NCBI GenBank assembly: GCA_902809825.1
Contig: LR778114.1
Location: 434,001-498,000, forward strand
Direction: 5' to 3'
Source: Candidatus Hydrogenisulfobacillus filiaventi
Lineage (GTDB): Bacteria > Bacillota > Sulfobacillia > Sulfobacillales > R501
Length of the DNA: 64,000 nucleotides
Both the position numbers and the translations under genes were made by a program. Below, in pieces: positions 1 to 7,832 of this stretch; within the stretch, counting starts at the first letter, position 1, and each line of letters opens with the position of its first letter. The notes below the pieces were generated by a model that ran no database searches, was not told the DNA's origin, and worked only from the letters and a program-made list of their open reading frames with translations.

Positions 1-1373
1 AAGGCTGATTGCAGGTCCTTCATTTGGGCCCTAAGAACGTCCTGCTGCCGGGCGACGTCAGCGCGCAGGGTGGTCTGGCCGCGCAGCAGTTCCTCCTTGA
101 GGGCATCCTGGCGGGCGGTGAGGTCGGCGCGCAGGGCCTCCTGCTGGTTCTGGAAGGTGGTCTGGCCGCGCAGCAGTTCCTCCTTGAGGGCATCCTGGCG
201 GGCAGTGAGATCGGCGCGCAGGGCCTCCTGCTGGTTCTGGAGGGTGGTCTGGCCGCGCAGCAGTTCCTCCTTGAGGGCATCCTGACGGGCGGTGAGCTCG
301 GCACGCAGGGCCTCCTGCTGGTTCTGGAGGGTGGTCTGGCCGCGCAGCAGTTCCTCCTTGAGGGCATCCTGGCGGGCGGTGAGCTCGGCGCGCAGGGCCT
401 CCTGCTGGTTCTGGAGGGTGGTCTGGCCGCGCAGCAGCTCCTCCTTGAGGGCATCCTGGCGGGCGGTGAGGTCGGCACGCAGGGCCTCCTGCTGGTTCTG
501 GAGGGTGGTCTGGCCGCGCAGCAGCTCCTCCTTGAGGGCATCCTGGCGGGCGGTGAGCTCGGCACGCAGGGCCTCCTGCTGGTTCTGGAAGGCGGTCTCG
601 CCGCGCAGCAGTTCCTCCTTGAGGGCATCCTGACGGGCGGTGAGCTCGGCACGCAGGGCCTCCTGCTGGTTCTGGAAGGCGGTCTCGCCGCGCAGCAGTT
701 CCTCCTTGAGGGCATCCTGACGGGCGGTGAGGTCGGCGCGCAGGGCCTCCTGCTGGTTCTGGAAGGTGGTCTCGCCGCGCAGCAGTTCCTCCTTGAGGGC
801 ATCCTGACGGGCGGTGAGGTCGGCGCGCAGGGCCTCCTGCTGGTTCTGGAAGGTGGTCTCGCCGCGCAGCAGTTCCTCCTTGAGGGCATCCTGACGGGCG
901 GTGAGGTCGGCGCGCAGGGCCTCCTGCTGGTTCTGGAGGGTGGTCTGGCCGCGCAGCAGTTCCTCCTTGAGGGCATCCTGACGGGCGGTGAAGTCGGCGC
1001 GCAGGGCCTCCTGCTGGTTCTGGAGGGTGGTCTGGCCGCGCAGCAGTTCCTCCTTGAGGGCATCCTGGCGGGCAGTGAGATCGGCGCGCAGGGCCTCCTG
1101 CTGGTTCTGGAGGGTGGTCTGGCCGCGCAGCAGTTCCTCCTTGAGGGCATCCTGGCGGGCGAGAAACTCCACCTGCAGGGATTCGTGGCGTTGGGCCAAA
1201 TCATCCCGCCACGCCTGTTGGTCCTGGCGTAGGAACGCCATATCACTCATAAGCTCAGCTCTCAGGTTGTCCTGCTCACGGCGGATGTCCTCCAACCGCT
1301 GCAGAATCAGCCAGCTGACCGAAGCTTGTTCCTCCGGCTTTCCGGGCCGGTCGGGAGTGTCCGGCACGCCCAT
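1..1373 (-). CDS. Coiled-coil protein made of 29-residue tandem repeats (C-terminus off the window)
   Basis: The frame starts at the ATG at 1373, with a weak GAGGCG ribosome site seven bases upstream, and stays open to the window edge. An N-terminal region of about 70 residues (MGVPDTPDRPGKPEEQ...) is followed by twelve full and one partial copy of a 29-residue unit that begins LQNQQEALRADLTARQDA and ends KEELLRGQTT. The unit is rich in Glu, Gln, Arg, Ala and Leu, as expected of a long alpha-helical coiled coil. Leucines recur at spacings of 7, 4, 7, 4 and 7, so the 29-mer reads as two hendecads plus one heptad. No signal peptide or membrane segment is visible. The next gene on the same strand upstream is a Dam-type methylase. 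The function is unknown; a filament, scaffold or sensor stalk is possible. The other open frames across the array are artefacts of the repeat. Confidence 0.8.
   Translation of the reverse strand, partial: MGVPDTPDRPGKPEEQASVSWLILQRLEDIRREQDNLRAELMSDMAFLRQDQQAWRDDLAQRHESLQVEFLARQDALKEELLRGQTTLQNQQEALRADLTARQDALKEELLRGQTTLQNQQEALRADFTARQDALKEELLRGQTTLQNQQEALRADLTARQDALKEELLRGETTFQNQQEALRADLTARQDALKEELLRGETTFQNQQEALRADLTARQDALKEELLRGETAFQNQQEALRAELTARQDALKEELLRGETAFQNQQEALRAELTARQDALKEELLRGQTTLQNQQEALRADLTARQDALKEELLRGQTTLQNQQEALRAELTARQDALKEELLRGQTTLQNQQEALRAELTARQDALKEELLRGQTTLQNQQEALRADLTARQDALKEELLRGQTTFQNQQEALRADLTARQDALKEELLRGQTTLRADVARQQDVLRAQMKDLQSA
69..1160. repeat. Tandem array of 87-bp units inside the coiled-coil gene
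   Basis: Units start at 69, 156, 243 and so on every 87 bases up to a partial thirteenth unit at about 1113. Copies are nearly identical, differing at a handful of positions such as ggcggtgaggtcggc versus ggcagtgagatcggc and ctggccgcg versus ctcgccgcg. Because 87 is a multiple of three, gain or loss of a unit keeps the frame. The variants are mixed along the array, as expected from unequal crossing-over or gene conversion. Confidence 0.95.
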
Positions 1374-1538
1374 CTTGTTCGCCTCGCTTAGGGCCAGTGT
1401 ATCACGGCGCCGGCCCGTTGACGCTGCTCGGGTCCGGCAGCACCTACGGCCGGGCGGTTCCGGCTCCAGGGTCAGCATGCCATGCCGGCGCTACGCAAAA
1501 CCGGTCAAGTTGGTCTGTATAGGCGAGGGCGTCCGGAG

Positions 1539-2519
1539 TCAGGGCCTGACCAAGGAGCGGGATGCCGGGACCGCCGGCTGAGGGTTCCGGCCGGGGAGCG
1601 GTTCCCCGCCCGACGGGTAATAGCTGGTAATCACGAGTTCCGTAATGGGTCCGCGGCGGTCGGCCCGCGCGTTAATGGTCCGGCGCGCCTGAATGCGGGA
1701 AATGACGAATCCGGCGTAAAGGTTCTCAAAAAAGCGGTCGGTGGGGTCGTTGTTGCGGGGGTCGGAATTGGAGATCATGACCCGGGTCCCGCGGGTCGCT
1801 GCCGCGCGGGCCCAGCTGGCCAGCGCCCGTTGTTCCTCCTCCCCGAAGGCGTCAGCGGCGTAGGCCGTAAACGCGGCGGTGGCGCCTAACGGCCGGTACG
1901 GCGGGTCGCAGTACACCCAGCTTTCGGCGTTCAGGAACGTCAGGGTCTGCCGGAAGTCACCGCTCAAGAGCGTGACGCCTTGGAGGACCCGGTGGACGGC
2001 CCGTAGATTGGCGGCATCCAGAATTCGAGGATGACCGTAGCGTCCGGGCGGGACGTTGAATTCCCCCCGGCGGTTAACCCGGAACAAGCCGTTAAAACCG
2101 GTCCGGTTGAGAAAAATCAGGCGAGCGGTGGAGAGCACCTCCTGGCCGGGGACGTGGAGCCCGGCGTTGAAAGCGGCCCGTATGGCGTAATAGAGGTCCC
2201 GGCGTGCGCTCGTGTCCGCCTCCCAGTAGCGGGCCTGCCAGTCCTCCAGGATGGCGATCACCGGCTCCGGGTCCTGCTGCAGAACCCGGTAGGCCGCGAT
2301 GAGTACTGGATTCCGGTCGAGCAGGACGATGTCCTCCAGGTTCAGGTCCGTCCGGGCCACGAGGTCGAAGAACACGGCGCCGCTGCCCACGAACGGTTCC
2401 ACGTACCGTCGCAGCCGGCCTGCATCCGGAGGGTAGTAGCGGCGGAGCTGCGGCAGCAGGCCTCCTTTGCCGCCGGCCCACTTCAGAAAAGGCCGCGCCT
2501 GTCCGCTGGCCTTGCCCAT
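1539..2519 (-). CDS. Dam/DpnII-type DNA adenine N6-methyltransferase (D12 class)
   Basis: Transfers a methyl group from S-adenosylmethionine to adenine in DNA; the Dam/DpnII family usually recognises GATC. The N-terminal FLKWAGGKGGLLPQL motif and YVEPFVGSGAVFFDL form the AdoMet site. LNRTGFNGLFRVN with FNVPPGRYG is the family signature, and VYCDPPYRPL carries the DPPY catalytic motif. I chose the ATG at 2519 (MGKASGQARPFLKWAGGK, 326 residues), preceded by a G-rich GGACGGGGGG stretch; an in-frame TTG at 2570 would add 17 residues. The UPF0180 gene ends 56 bases upstream on the same strand. No restriction endonuclease is recognisable nearby, so this looks like an orphan or regulatory methylase. 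The target site is inferred from the family only. Confidence 0.93.
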   Translation of the reverse strand: MGKASGQARPFLKWAGGKGGLLPQLRRYYPPDAGRLRRYVEPFVGSGAVFFDLVARTDLNLEDIVLLDRNPVLIAAYRVLQQDPEPVIAILEDWQARYWEADTSARRDLYYAIRAAFNAGLHVPGQEVLSTARLIFLNRTGFNGLFRVNRRGEFNVPPGRYGHPRILDAANLRAVHRVLQGVTLLSGDFRQTLTFLNAESWVYCDPPYRPLGATAAFTAYAADAFGEEEQRALASWARAAATRGTRVMISNSDPRNNDPTDRFFENLYAGFVISRIQARRTINARADRRGPITELVITSYYPSGGEPLPGRNPQPAVPASRSLVRP

Positions 2520-2574
2520 GTGCGTCCCCCCGTCCCGCCCATTATGGTCCGTGGGGGGCGGGTGCGCCAAGGGG

Positions 2575-2841
2575 TCAGGCTCGCAGTGCGCGCTCCTGCA
2601 CCGAGGCCACTACTTCCTCCGGGGTCATCCCCGCTGCATCGATCACCGGGGCCGCGGTACGCGGGTCCTCCATTCCCAAAAACCGGTCATCCAGGCCGTT
2701 CACTACGATGGCCTGGGCCTCGTTCCAGGCATTGCCCGCCAGGCTGACGACCGTAAAACCCGCGCGGGCCAGCGCCATCCGGACCGGGGCCAGGTCCTCC
2801 TCCACTGCCACCATCACCTTGCCGCGTTTGGCCAGGGTCAT
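2575..2841 (-). CDS. UPF0180 (YkuS-like) small protein
   Basis: An 88-residue protein starting at an ATG behind AAGGAGG with nine bases of spacing. The order VAVEEDLAPVRMALARAGF, then AIVVNGLDDRFLGMED, then APVIDAAGMTPEEVVASV matches the UPF0180 family of Bacillota, which is typically 80-90 residues and has no established biochemical function. It is transcribed away from the FliN-like gene and sits just upstream of the adenine methylase on the same strand, probably in one transcript. The family assignment is from motif memory and is fairly firm. Confidence 0.85.
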   Translation of the reverse strand: MTLAKRGKVMVAVEEDLAPVRMALARAGFTVVSLAGNAWNEAQAIVVNGLDDRFLGMEDPRTAAPVIDAAGMTPEEVVASVQERALRA

Positions 2842-3003
2842 GCCGTACGTCCTCCTTCGCTGCTCCCAGGTTCCAGGGTCTGGTCACACCCCTAGTGTGG
2901 CCGGATGCCGGGAATTTCACGCCGGGATGCGGCGATTCCGGACCCCGCCGGGAAGGACTTTGTCGGGAAAAGGCGAATGGAGCGCCTAGGGAGGAGGTGG
3001 GCT

Positions 3004-3456
3004 ATGGCCGACGAGCAGGGAGGGGCGCTCTCCCAGAGCGAAATTGACGCCCTCATCGCCGCCCTGCGCCAGGAGGAGGCGGGGCCGGCCGCACCAGCGC
3101 CGGCGGAGCCGGAGACGGAGGCCATGGCGCCAGCCCCGCCGGAACCGGCCGCTGCCTCCGGCCCGGTGGCCGGAGAACCGCCGGCCGGGACAGGCGCGCC
3201 GCCGGCGCCCGTGCGCGAACTGGACCCCAAACTGGCCCGCATCGCCGACCTGGACGTTACCCTCTCGGTCCTGTTGGGCCATCGGGTGTTCACCCTGCGG
3301 GAGCTGCTCGGTTGGGGCATCGGTACGCGGATCACCCTCGAGGAAGGCTGGCGGGAGCCGGTTTATCTGGCCGTTAATGGCCGCCTGGTAGGGAGAGGGC
3401 GGGTGGTGCTGGTCGGCAACCGCTTTGGGGTCCGGGTGGAGCGCTGGGGAACGTAG
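3004..3456 (+). CDS. fliN: Flagellar motor switch protein of the FliN/FliY type
   Basis: A 150-residue protein starting at the ATG at 3004 behind GGGAGGAGGTGGGCT. Residues 9-18 read LSQSEIDALI, the short N-terminal motif of FliM and FliY that binds CheY-phosphate. A Pro/Ala/Glu-rich linker of about 60 residues follows. The C-terminal 75 residues (LARIADLDVTLSVLLGHRVF, then VNGRLVGRGRVVLVGNRFG) form the SpoA/FliN domain of the C-ring. It lacks the FliM or CheC middle domain, so it is a FliN carrying a FliM-like hook. It heads a co-directional set with an HD-GYP-like protein, CheC and CheY, which fits switch control of the flagellar motor. In-frame codons further upstream lack a ribosome site. 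Confidence 0.88.
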   Translation: MADEQGGALSQSEIDALIAALRQEEAGPAAPAPAEPETEAMAPAPPEPAAASGPVAGEPPAGTGAPPAPVRELDPKLARIADLDVTLSVLLGHRVFTLRELLGWGIGTRITLEEGWREPVYLAVNGRLVGRGRVVLVGNRFGVRVERWGT

Positions 3457-3530
3457 CCGGCTGCCCGCGGGCGGTTAGCAACCGGCGCGTGGCGCCGGGG
3501 ATGGGGAAGGGGCGGACGTGGAGGATGCGG

Positions 3531-4568
3531 ATGCTGCCGCTGGCGTTGTGCCAGCCGGGGGATGTAGTGGCAGCGGAGGTGCGGACGGCGGACGGGCGGA
3601 CGCTCCTGCGGCAGGGAATGGAACTCACCGGTGACGTGCTTCGTCTGCTGGACCGCTGGGGGGTGCGCGAGATCCCGGTCCGTTGGCCGGGGTTCGAGGA
3701 TATTGATCCCGAGCCCTGGCTGCCCGATGACCTGGTCCGTCGGGTGACGGCCTGGTGGACCGGCACCCCCCCCCGCAGTGATGCCGACCTGGTTGAACAG
3801 GCCTTTTCCTTTATCGGGGAAGTCGGGGAGGCGGTCACGGACCACCGTCCGCTCAAGGCGGCGTTGGAACTGGTGCCGGTTCACCGCACCGGTAACCCCG
3901 CAGCCAGCGCCTGGTTGAGTGCAGCGCTCCTGCTGATGCGGGCGGCCTCTGAGGATGCCAGCCCGGAACGGGTGGAGCAGTGGGCGGCGGCGGCGCTGTT
4001 GGCGCCATGGGCCGACCCGGCGGCGATGGTGCGGGGACAGGTGGGGGACGGGGAGGACGGCCTCCCGCGGCCGGAACCGGTCCTGGCCCTGGCAGAGCGG
4101 CTGCAGACGGTGGAGCGCATCCCGGCGCCCACGGTGGCCACCCTGGCCCAGCACCGGGCCCGCTGGGACGGCAGGGGGGTGCCGCCGTTGAAGGGGGACG
4201 CCATTTACCGGGGGGCGCAGTGGCTGGGGGCCATCCAGGTGCTGACCCACCTAATCTTCCGCACGGACGGGCAGGCCCTGGCCCCGCATGAGGCCCTGGA
4301 GTGGGTCGCCGGCGGGGCGGGCAGTGATTTTGCCCTGCCGGTGGTGCAGGGATTGACCCGGACGGTGGCCCCTTACGCGGCGGGGCAAGTGGTGCGCATC
4401 AGTCCCGAGGGGGTGGCTGTGGTGTTGGAGGCCACGGTGGGGTTTCCCGGCCGTCCCCGGGTCCGCCTCTTGAGCGGGCCCGAGGCCGGTAGCGAGGTCA
4501 ATCTGGCCGACCGCGGGCAGGAGACCCGCATCATCCAAGGGCCCTACACGGCGCGGGATTGGCAATGA
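3531..4568 (+). CDS. Degenerate HD-GYP-like domain protein
   Basis: About 345 residues. The start at 3531 has GGAGG six bases upstream; ATG at 3525 and GTG at 3489 are less likely. The N-terminus (LCQPGDVVAAEVRTADGRTL, then VLRLLDRWGVREIPV) is the leader found on many HD-GYP cyclic-di-GMP phosphodiesterases. The region QHRARWDGRGVPPLKGDAI corresponds to the HHERxDGxGYP-LKG block, but the first histidines and GYP itself are altered and the HD metal-binding pair is not recognisable. It is probably catalytically dead and may act as a binding or scaffold protein in the chemotaxis set. The C-terminal 90 residues (VVRISPEGVAVVLEATVGFP) look like the small beta domain that follows HD-GYP domains. 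Confidence 0.7.
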   Translation: MLPLALCQPGDVVAAEVRTADGRTLLRQGMELTGDVLRLLDRWGVREIPVRWPGFEDIDPEPWLPDDLVRRVTAWWTGTPPRSDADLVEQAFSFIGEVGEAVTDHRPLKAALELVPVHRTGNPAASAWLSAALLLMRAASEDASPERVEQWAAAALLAPWADPAAMVRGQVGDGEDGLPRPEPVLALAERLQTVERIPAPTVATLAQHRARWDGRGVPPLKGDAIYRGAQWLGAIQVLTHLIFRTDGQALAPHEALEWVAGGAGSDFALPVVQGLTRTVAPYAAGQVVRISPEGVAVVLEATVGFPGRPRVRLLSGPEAGSEVNLADRGQETRIIQGPYTARDWQ

Positions 4569-4601
4569 CGGCCGCCGGGCGCGAGAAGGAGGAAGCCGGG
4601 G

Positions 4602-5189
4602 ATGGGGGGAATACCCGATGAAGTGGTTAAGGTCTGGGAGAAGCTGACGGGTCCGGCCCTGACCCAGGCCGGAGAGGCGCTGGCCCAGATGACCGGCCTG
4701 TTTGTGAGCATCCAGAACGCCGGGGCGCGGCAGGTGCCCTGGCCAGCTCTGAGCGGGATCCTGGCGCTGGAGCATCCCGAGGCGGACGCGCTGTACGGCG
4801 TGCAACTGGACGCCAACGGCCTATTTGAGGCCACCATCCTGCTGCTGTTCACGGAGGAGTCAGCCCGGCGCCTGGTGAGCGTGCTGATGGGGGAGGACAT
4901 TCCGCTGCCCCTGGACGGGATGGGGGAATCGGCGCTGGGGGAGGTGGGCAACGTCACCGGAACCGCGTTCCTCAACGTGTTCGCCAATGCCTTTCATCGC
5001 CGCTGGGAGCCGAGTCCACCCAAGGTGCGTCATGGAAGCCTCGATGCACTCGCGGCCGGTCTTTGGCCGGAGGCGGCCCAGCATGCCACCGTTCTCATTT
5101 CCGAAGCCATCTTCACCATCCGTGCGCAGGCGATTGACGGCTATGTGGCTGTCATCCCCCGGGTGGGGCCAGGAGGAATTCCAGTATGA
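4602..5189 (+). CDS. cheC: CheC-family chemotaxis phosphatase
   Basis: A 195-residue protein with AAGGAGG upstream. Residues ESALGEVGNVTGTAF hold the CheC/CheX/FliY active-site pattern S-x3-E-x2-N, followed 23 positions later by Pro in EPSPP, as the family consensus requires. CheC dephosphorylates CheY-phosphate and, in Bacillus, binds CheD. Only this one active-site motif is obvious, whereas classical CheC has two. Its stop overlaps the start of cheY by four bases (ATGA), so the phosphatase and its substrate are translationally coupled. Confidence 0.85.
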   Translation: MGGIPDEVVKVWEKLTGPALTQAGEALAQMTGLFVSIQNAGARQVPWPALSGILALEHPEADALYGVQLDANGLFEATILLLFTEESARRLVSVLMGEDIPLPLDGMGESALGEVGNVTGTAFLNVFANAFHRRWEPSPPKVRHGSLDALAAGLWPEAAQHATVLISEAIFTIRAQAIDGYVAVIPRVGPGGIPV

Positions 5190-5539
5190 AAATTCTGGTG
5201 GCCGATGACGCCGCGTTCATGCGTATGCGACTCAAAAAGCTGCTGGTGGAGCACGGCCACACGGTGGTGGAGGCGGAGAATGGGCAGGCGGCCGTGGAGC
5301 GGTACCGGGCGGAGCACCCTGACCTAGTGCTGATGGACATCACCATGCCGGAACTGGACGGCATCGGGGCCTTAAAGGCCATCCGCGCGGAGGACCCAGG
5401 GGCAGTCGTCATCATGGTCTCCGCCCTAGGCCAGCAGAGCATGGTGATCAGTGCCATTCAGGCCGGCGCCAAGGACTTCATCGTCAAACCATTTGAACCC
5501 GACCGGGTGCTGGCCGCCCTGACCAAGTGGGCGCGCTGA
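5186..5539 (+). CDS. cheY: Chemotaxis response regulator CheY
   Basis: A single-domain receiver of 117 residues. The acidic pair is D7/D8, the phospho-acceptor is D51 (LVLMDITMP), the switch residue is S79 (IMVSALG) and the conserved lysine is K101 (DFIVKPF). There is no output domain, so it signals by binding, most likely to FliM/FliN at the flagellar switch. It overlaps the CheC gene by four bases. No histidine kinase gene is adjacent, so CheA must lie elsewhere. Confidence 0.93.
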   Translation: MKILVADDAAFMRMRLKKLLVEHGHTVVEAENGQAAVERYRAEHPDLVLMDITMPELDGIGALKAIRAEDPGAVVIMVSALGQQSMVISAIQAGAKDFIVKPFEPDRVLAALTKWAR

Positions 5540-5704
5540 ACCGGCCGACCCTATGCCCCGCCGCGGCCTGCCGGCTGCGTGCGGGGTTTGCGGTGTCCGG
5601 ACCTGCTGGCCCGGTCCGGCCGCCCCTCGACGGCAACCCGCGTGCAGGGGTAAAGTGATGAAGATAGGCGACGGCGCCGGCGATTGCGGAAACGGGGCGA
5701 GAGC

Positions 5705-6544
5705 ATGGCAAAACCGCTTGCAGCCGCCGGGGGCCTGCGGAGCGCTCTGCGGGCGGAGGAGCAGCCCTGGCCGGCGTTGGTGACGGGCGGTCTGGGCGGG
5801 TTCACCAGCGGGCTGTTGGGCATCGGAGGGTCGTTTGTCATGATTCCCCTCCTGATCGGTCTAATGAAGGTGGATCGCCGCCGGGCCCATGGCACCGCGC
5901 TGGTGCTCGTCTTCTTTGCCACCTCCAGTTCCGCGGTCATCTACCTAGTCGTAGGTCACGCCCGTCTGGGACTGGCGGCCCTGGTCCTGGCGGGCAGCGT
6001 GCTGGGGGCGGTCCCGGGTGCGCGGCTGATGCGGCGGGTGCGTCCCGCCCTGCTCAGTACCGCCTTCGGCCTGTTCCTGCTTCTGGCCGTAGCCCTGCTG
6101 ATCGGGGATAGCGGGACGGGTTCGGTGGCGGTTTCTGCCGTCCGCCAGCCCTGGCTGCCTGCCGGTCTGGGGCTGGCGGCGGGCTTTTTCAGCGGGTTTT
6201 TCGGCGTTGGGGGCGGGGCCATTCTGGTTCCCGGTTTGGTTACCTTTTTCGCTCTGCCTCAGGCCCTGGCCCAGGGGGTCTCCCTGTTTGTGATCGCGCC
6301 CACCGCCCTGGTGGGCGGCATGACCCATTGGCGCCAACGGAATGTCTATCCCCGGCATCTGACCTGGCTGGCGGGGTCCGCCCTGGCCGGCGGCATCCTG
6401 GGGGCTGCGCTCGCGGCCGCAGCCGCCGGGGTGGTGCTGCGTATCCTGTTCATCCTGGCGCTCCTCTATGTGGCGGGGCAGTCCCTGTGGAGCGGGCGGG
6501 CGGTGTGGCATCACACGCCGGGCGGGGAGGACGGCGCATGCTGA
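5705..6544 (+). CDS. TauE/SafE-family membrane exporter
   Basis: About 279 residues with eight or so hydrophobic segments. The two repeated signatures GGLGGFTSGLLGIGGSFVM and AGFFSGFFGVGGGAILVPG are the hallmark of the TauE/SafE (DUF81) family, which exports sulfite, sulfoacetate or related anions. I prefer the ATG at 5705 (MAKPLAAAGG) over the TTG at 5684. The substrate cannot be told from sequence; in a likely sulfur-metabolising organism, sulfite or thiosulfate would be natural guesses. Its end overlaps the start of the nitronate monooxygenase by seven bases, so the two are coupled. Confidence 0.87.
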   Translation: MAKPLAAAGGLRSALRAEEQPWPALVTGGLGGFTSGLLGIGGSFVMIPLLIGLMKVDRRRAHGTALVLVFFATSSSAVIYLVVGHARLGLAALVLAGSVLGAVPGARLMRRVRPALLSTAFGLFLLLAVALLIGDSGTGSVAVSAVRQPWLPAGLGLAAGFFSGFFGVGGGAILVPGLVTFFALPQALAQGVSLFVIAPTALVGGMTHWRQRNVYPRHLTWLAGSALAGGILGAALAAAAAGVVLRILFILALLYVAGQSLWSGRAVWHHTPGGEDGAC

Positions 6545-7515
6545 CCACCCGCCTGACCGCCGTCCTGGGCATCGATCGTCCGGTGCTGCAGGGAGGCCTG
6601 GCCTACTTGGCACGCGCCCCTCTGGCGGCGGCGGTGTCGGAAGCGGGGGGCCTGGGTCAGATTACCGCCACCGCCCTGGTGGACGAGCAGGACAGCCCCG
6701 CCACCCTGGCAGCGGAAATTGCGGCGGTGCGCCGGCGTACGGCGCGCCCGTTCGGGGTCAATTTCGCTCTCGGTCACCGTCCTATTGACGGGCTGCTGGA
6801 GGTGGCCGTGGCTGAACGGGTACCGGTGATCACCCTTACCGGCGGCAACCCCGCCCCCTACGTGGACCGCATCAAAGCGGCCGGCATCCGGCTGCTGACC
6901 TTGGCCGCCTCCCTGCACCAGGCCCGCAAGGCGGAATCCCTGGGCGCGGACGCGGTGGTGGTGGTCGGCTTTGAAGGCGGCGGCCACCTGGGCCGGGATG
7001 ACGTGAGCACCCTGGTGCTGGTGCGGCGGGTGGCGGCCAGCGTCCGCATTCCGGTCGTGGCGTCGGGCGGATTCGCCGACGGGTTCGGGCTGGTGGCGGC
7101 CTTGGCCCTGGGGGCGGAGGGGGTGGAGATGGGGACCCGCTTTGTGGCCACGGTGGAAAGTCCGGCGCATCCGGCCTATAAGCAGGCGCTGGTGGAGGCC
7201 GCGGAGACAGGGACGGTGATCGTGGAGCGGAGCCTGGGTCGTCCCGGTCGGGCCCTCGACACCCCCTGGGCCCGGCGGGTATTGGCGGCCGAGGCGGAAG
7301 CGGCTGGGGCCGAAGCCCTATGGCCCCTGCTGGCCGGGGCCATCAACCGGCGGGCGGCCTTGGAAGGGGATCTGGCCCACGGCCTGGCCTGGGCGGGACA
7401 GGCAGCGGGTTTGATCACGGACGTGCCCCCCGTGGCGGTGCTGCTGGAGCGTATGGAGGCGGAGGCCCGCCAAGCGCTGGAGCGGCTGGCGGCGGCGGCC
7501 GGGCGGGCCTGGTGA
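6538..7515 (+). CDS. Nitronate monooxygenase / FabK-like FMN protein
   Basis: A 325-residue TIM-barrel flavoprotein of the 2-nitropropane dioxygenase family. The start at 6538 lies inside the end of the exporter gene. Diagnostic stretches are RPVLQGGLAYLARAPLAAAV, the FMN phosphate loop region VASGGFADGFGLVAALALGA with VEMGTRF, and GFEGGGHLGRDD. The family oxidises alkyl nitronates; FabK enoyl-ACP reductases share the fold and cannot be excluded. Coupling with the TauE-like exporter is notable but its meaning is unknown. Confidence 0.85.
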   Translation: MLTTRLTAVLGIDRPVLQGGLAYLARAPLAAAVSEAGGLGQITATALVDEQDSPATLAAEIAAVRRRTARPFGVNFALGHRPIDGLLEVAVAERVPVITLTGGNPAPYVDRIKAAGIRLLTLAASLHQARKAESLGADAVVVVGFEGGGHLGRDDVSTLVLVRRVAASVRIPVVASGGFADGFGLVAALALGAEGVEMGTRFVATVESPAHPAYKQALVEAAETGTVIVERSLGRPGRALDTPWARRVLAAEAEAAGAEALWPLLAGAINRRAALEGDLAHGLAWAGQAAGLITDVPPVAVLLERMEAEARQALERLAAAAGRAW

Positions 7516-7531
7516 GAGCGGGAGGGACGCG

Positions 7532-7813
7532 GTGCGGCTGGATATCGTCATTCAGGCGGTGGATCGGACCCCGCCGGACACAGTGGTGGTGAACACCTCC
7601 GTCAACCTGCTCTACTGCCCGGTGCGCCTGCCCAAGGCGGCGCTGGCGCAGCTCGGGTACACGCAATACCGTCCGCGCACCCTGCGGCCGCTGGTGGAGG
7701 CGGTGGTACGGCGGGCTGTGGAGCGCAACGGCGGGCAGGTTCCGCTGGGGGGCGTGGACCTTGACCCCGCCGAGCTGGAGGGGCTGCCACCGGCGCCGCC
7801 CATCGCCCCTTAG
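7532..7813 (+). CDS. Small protein of unknown function
   Basis: A 93-residue protein with a GTG start at 7532 behind GGGAGGG. The sequence MRLDIVIQAVDRTPPDTVVV is followed by a cysteine-containing strand and a basic helix (VEAVVRRAVERNGG), with a Pro-rich tail. I recognise no family. It lies between the monooxygenase (16 bases) and the GGDEF gene (19 bases) on the same strand and is probably co-transcribed. The ribosome site and codon bias support expression. Confidence 0.6.
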   Translation: MRLDIVIQAVDRTPPDTVVVNTSVNLLYCPVRLPKAALAQLGYTQYRPRTLRPLVEAVVRRAVERNGGQVPLGGVDLDPAELEGLPPAPPIAP

Positions 7814-7832
7814 ACGCGCTGGAGGTGCGGGC

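Noticed and set aside
69-1160. CRISPR-like array
   Set aside because: The units are contiguous with no variable spacers and encode a protein repeat.
9-1232. A 407-codon plus-strand frame with GGLAAQQFLLEGIL repeats, and a 408-codon minus-strand frame rich in Arg/Ser/Pro (20-1246)
   Set aside because: Both are alternative frames of the 87-bp array, which stays open because 87 is divisible by three. Only the 1-1373 minus frame has a non-repeat N-terminus, a ribosome site and a sensible helical composition.
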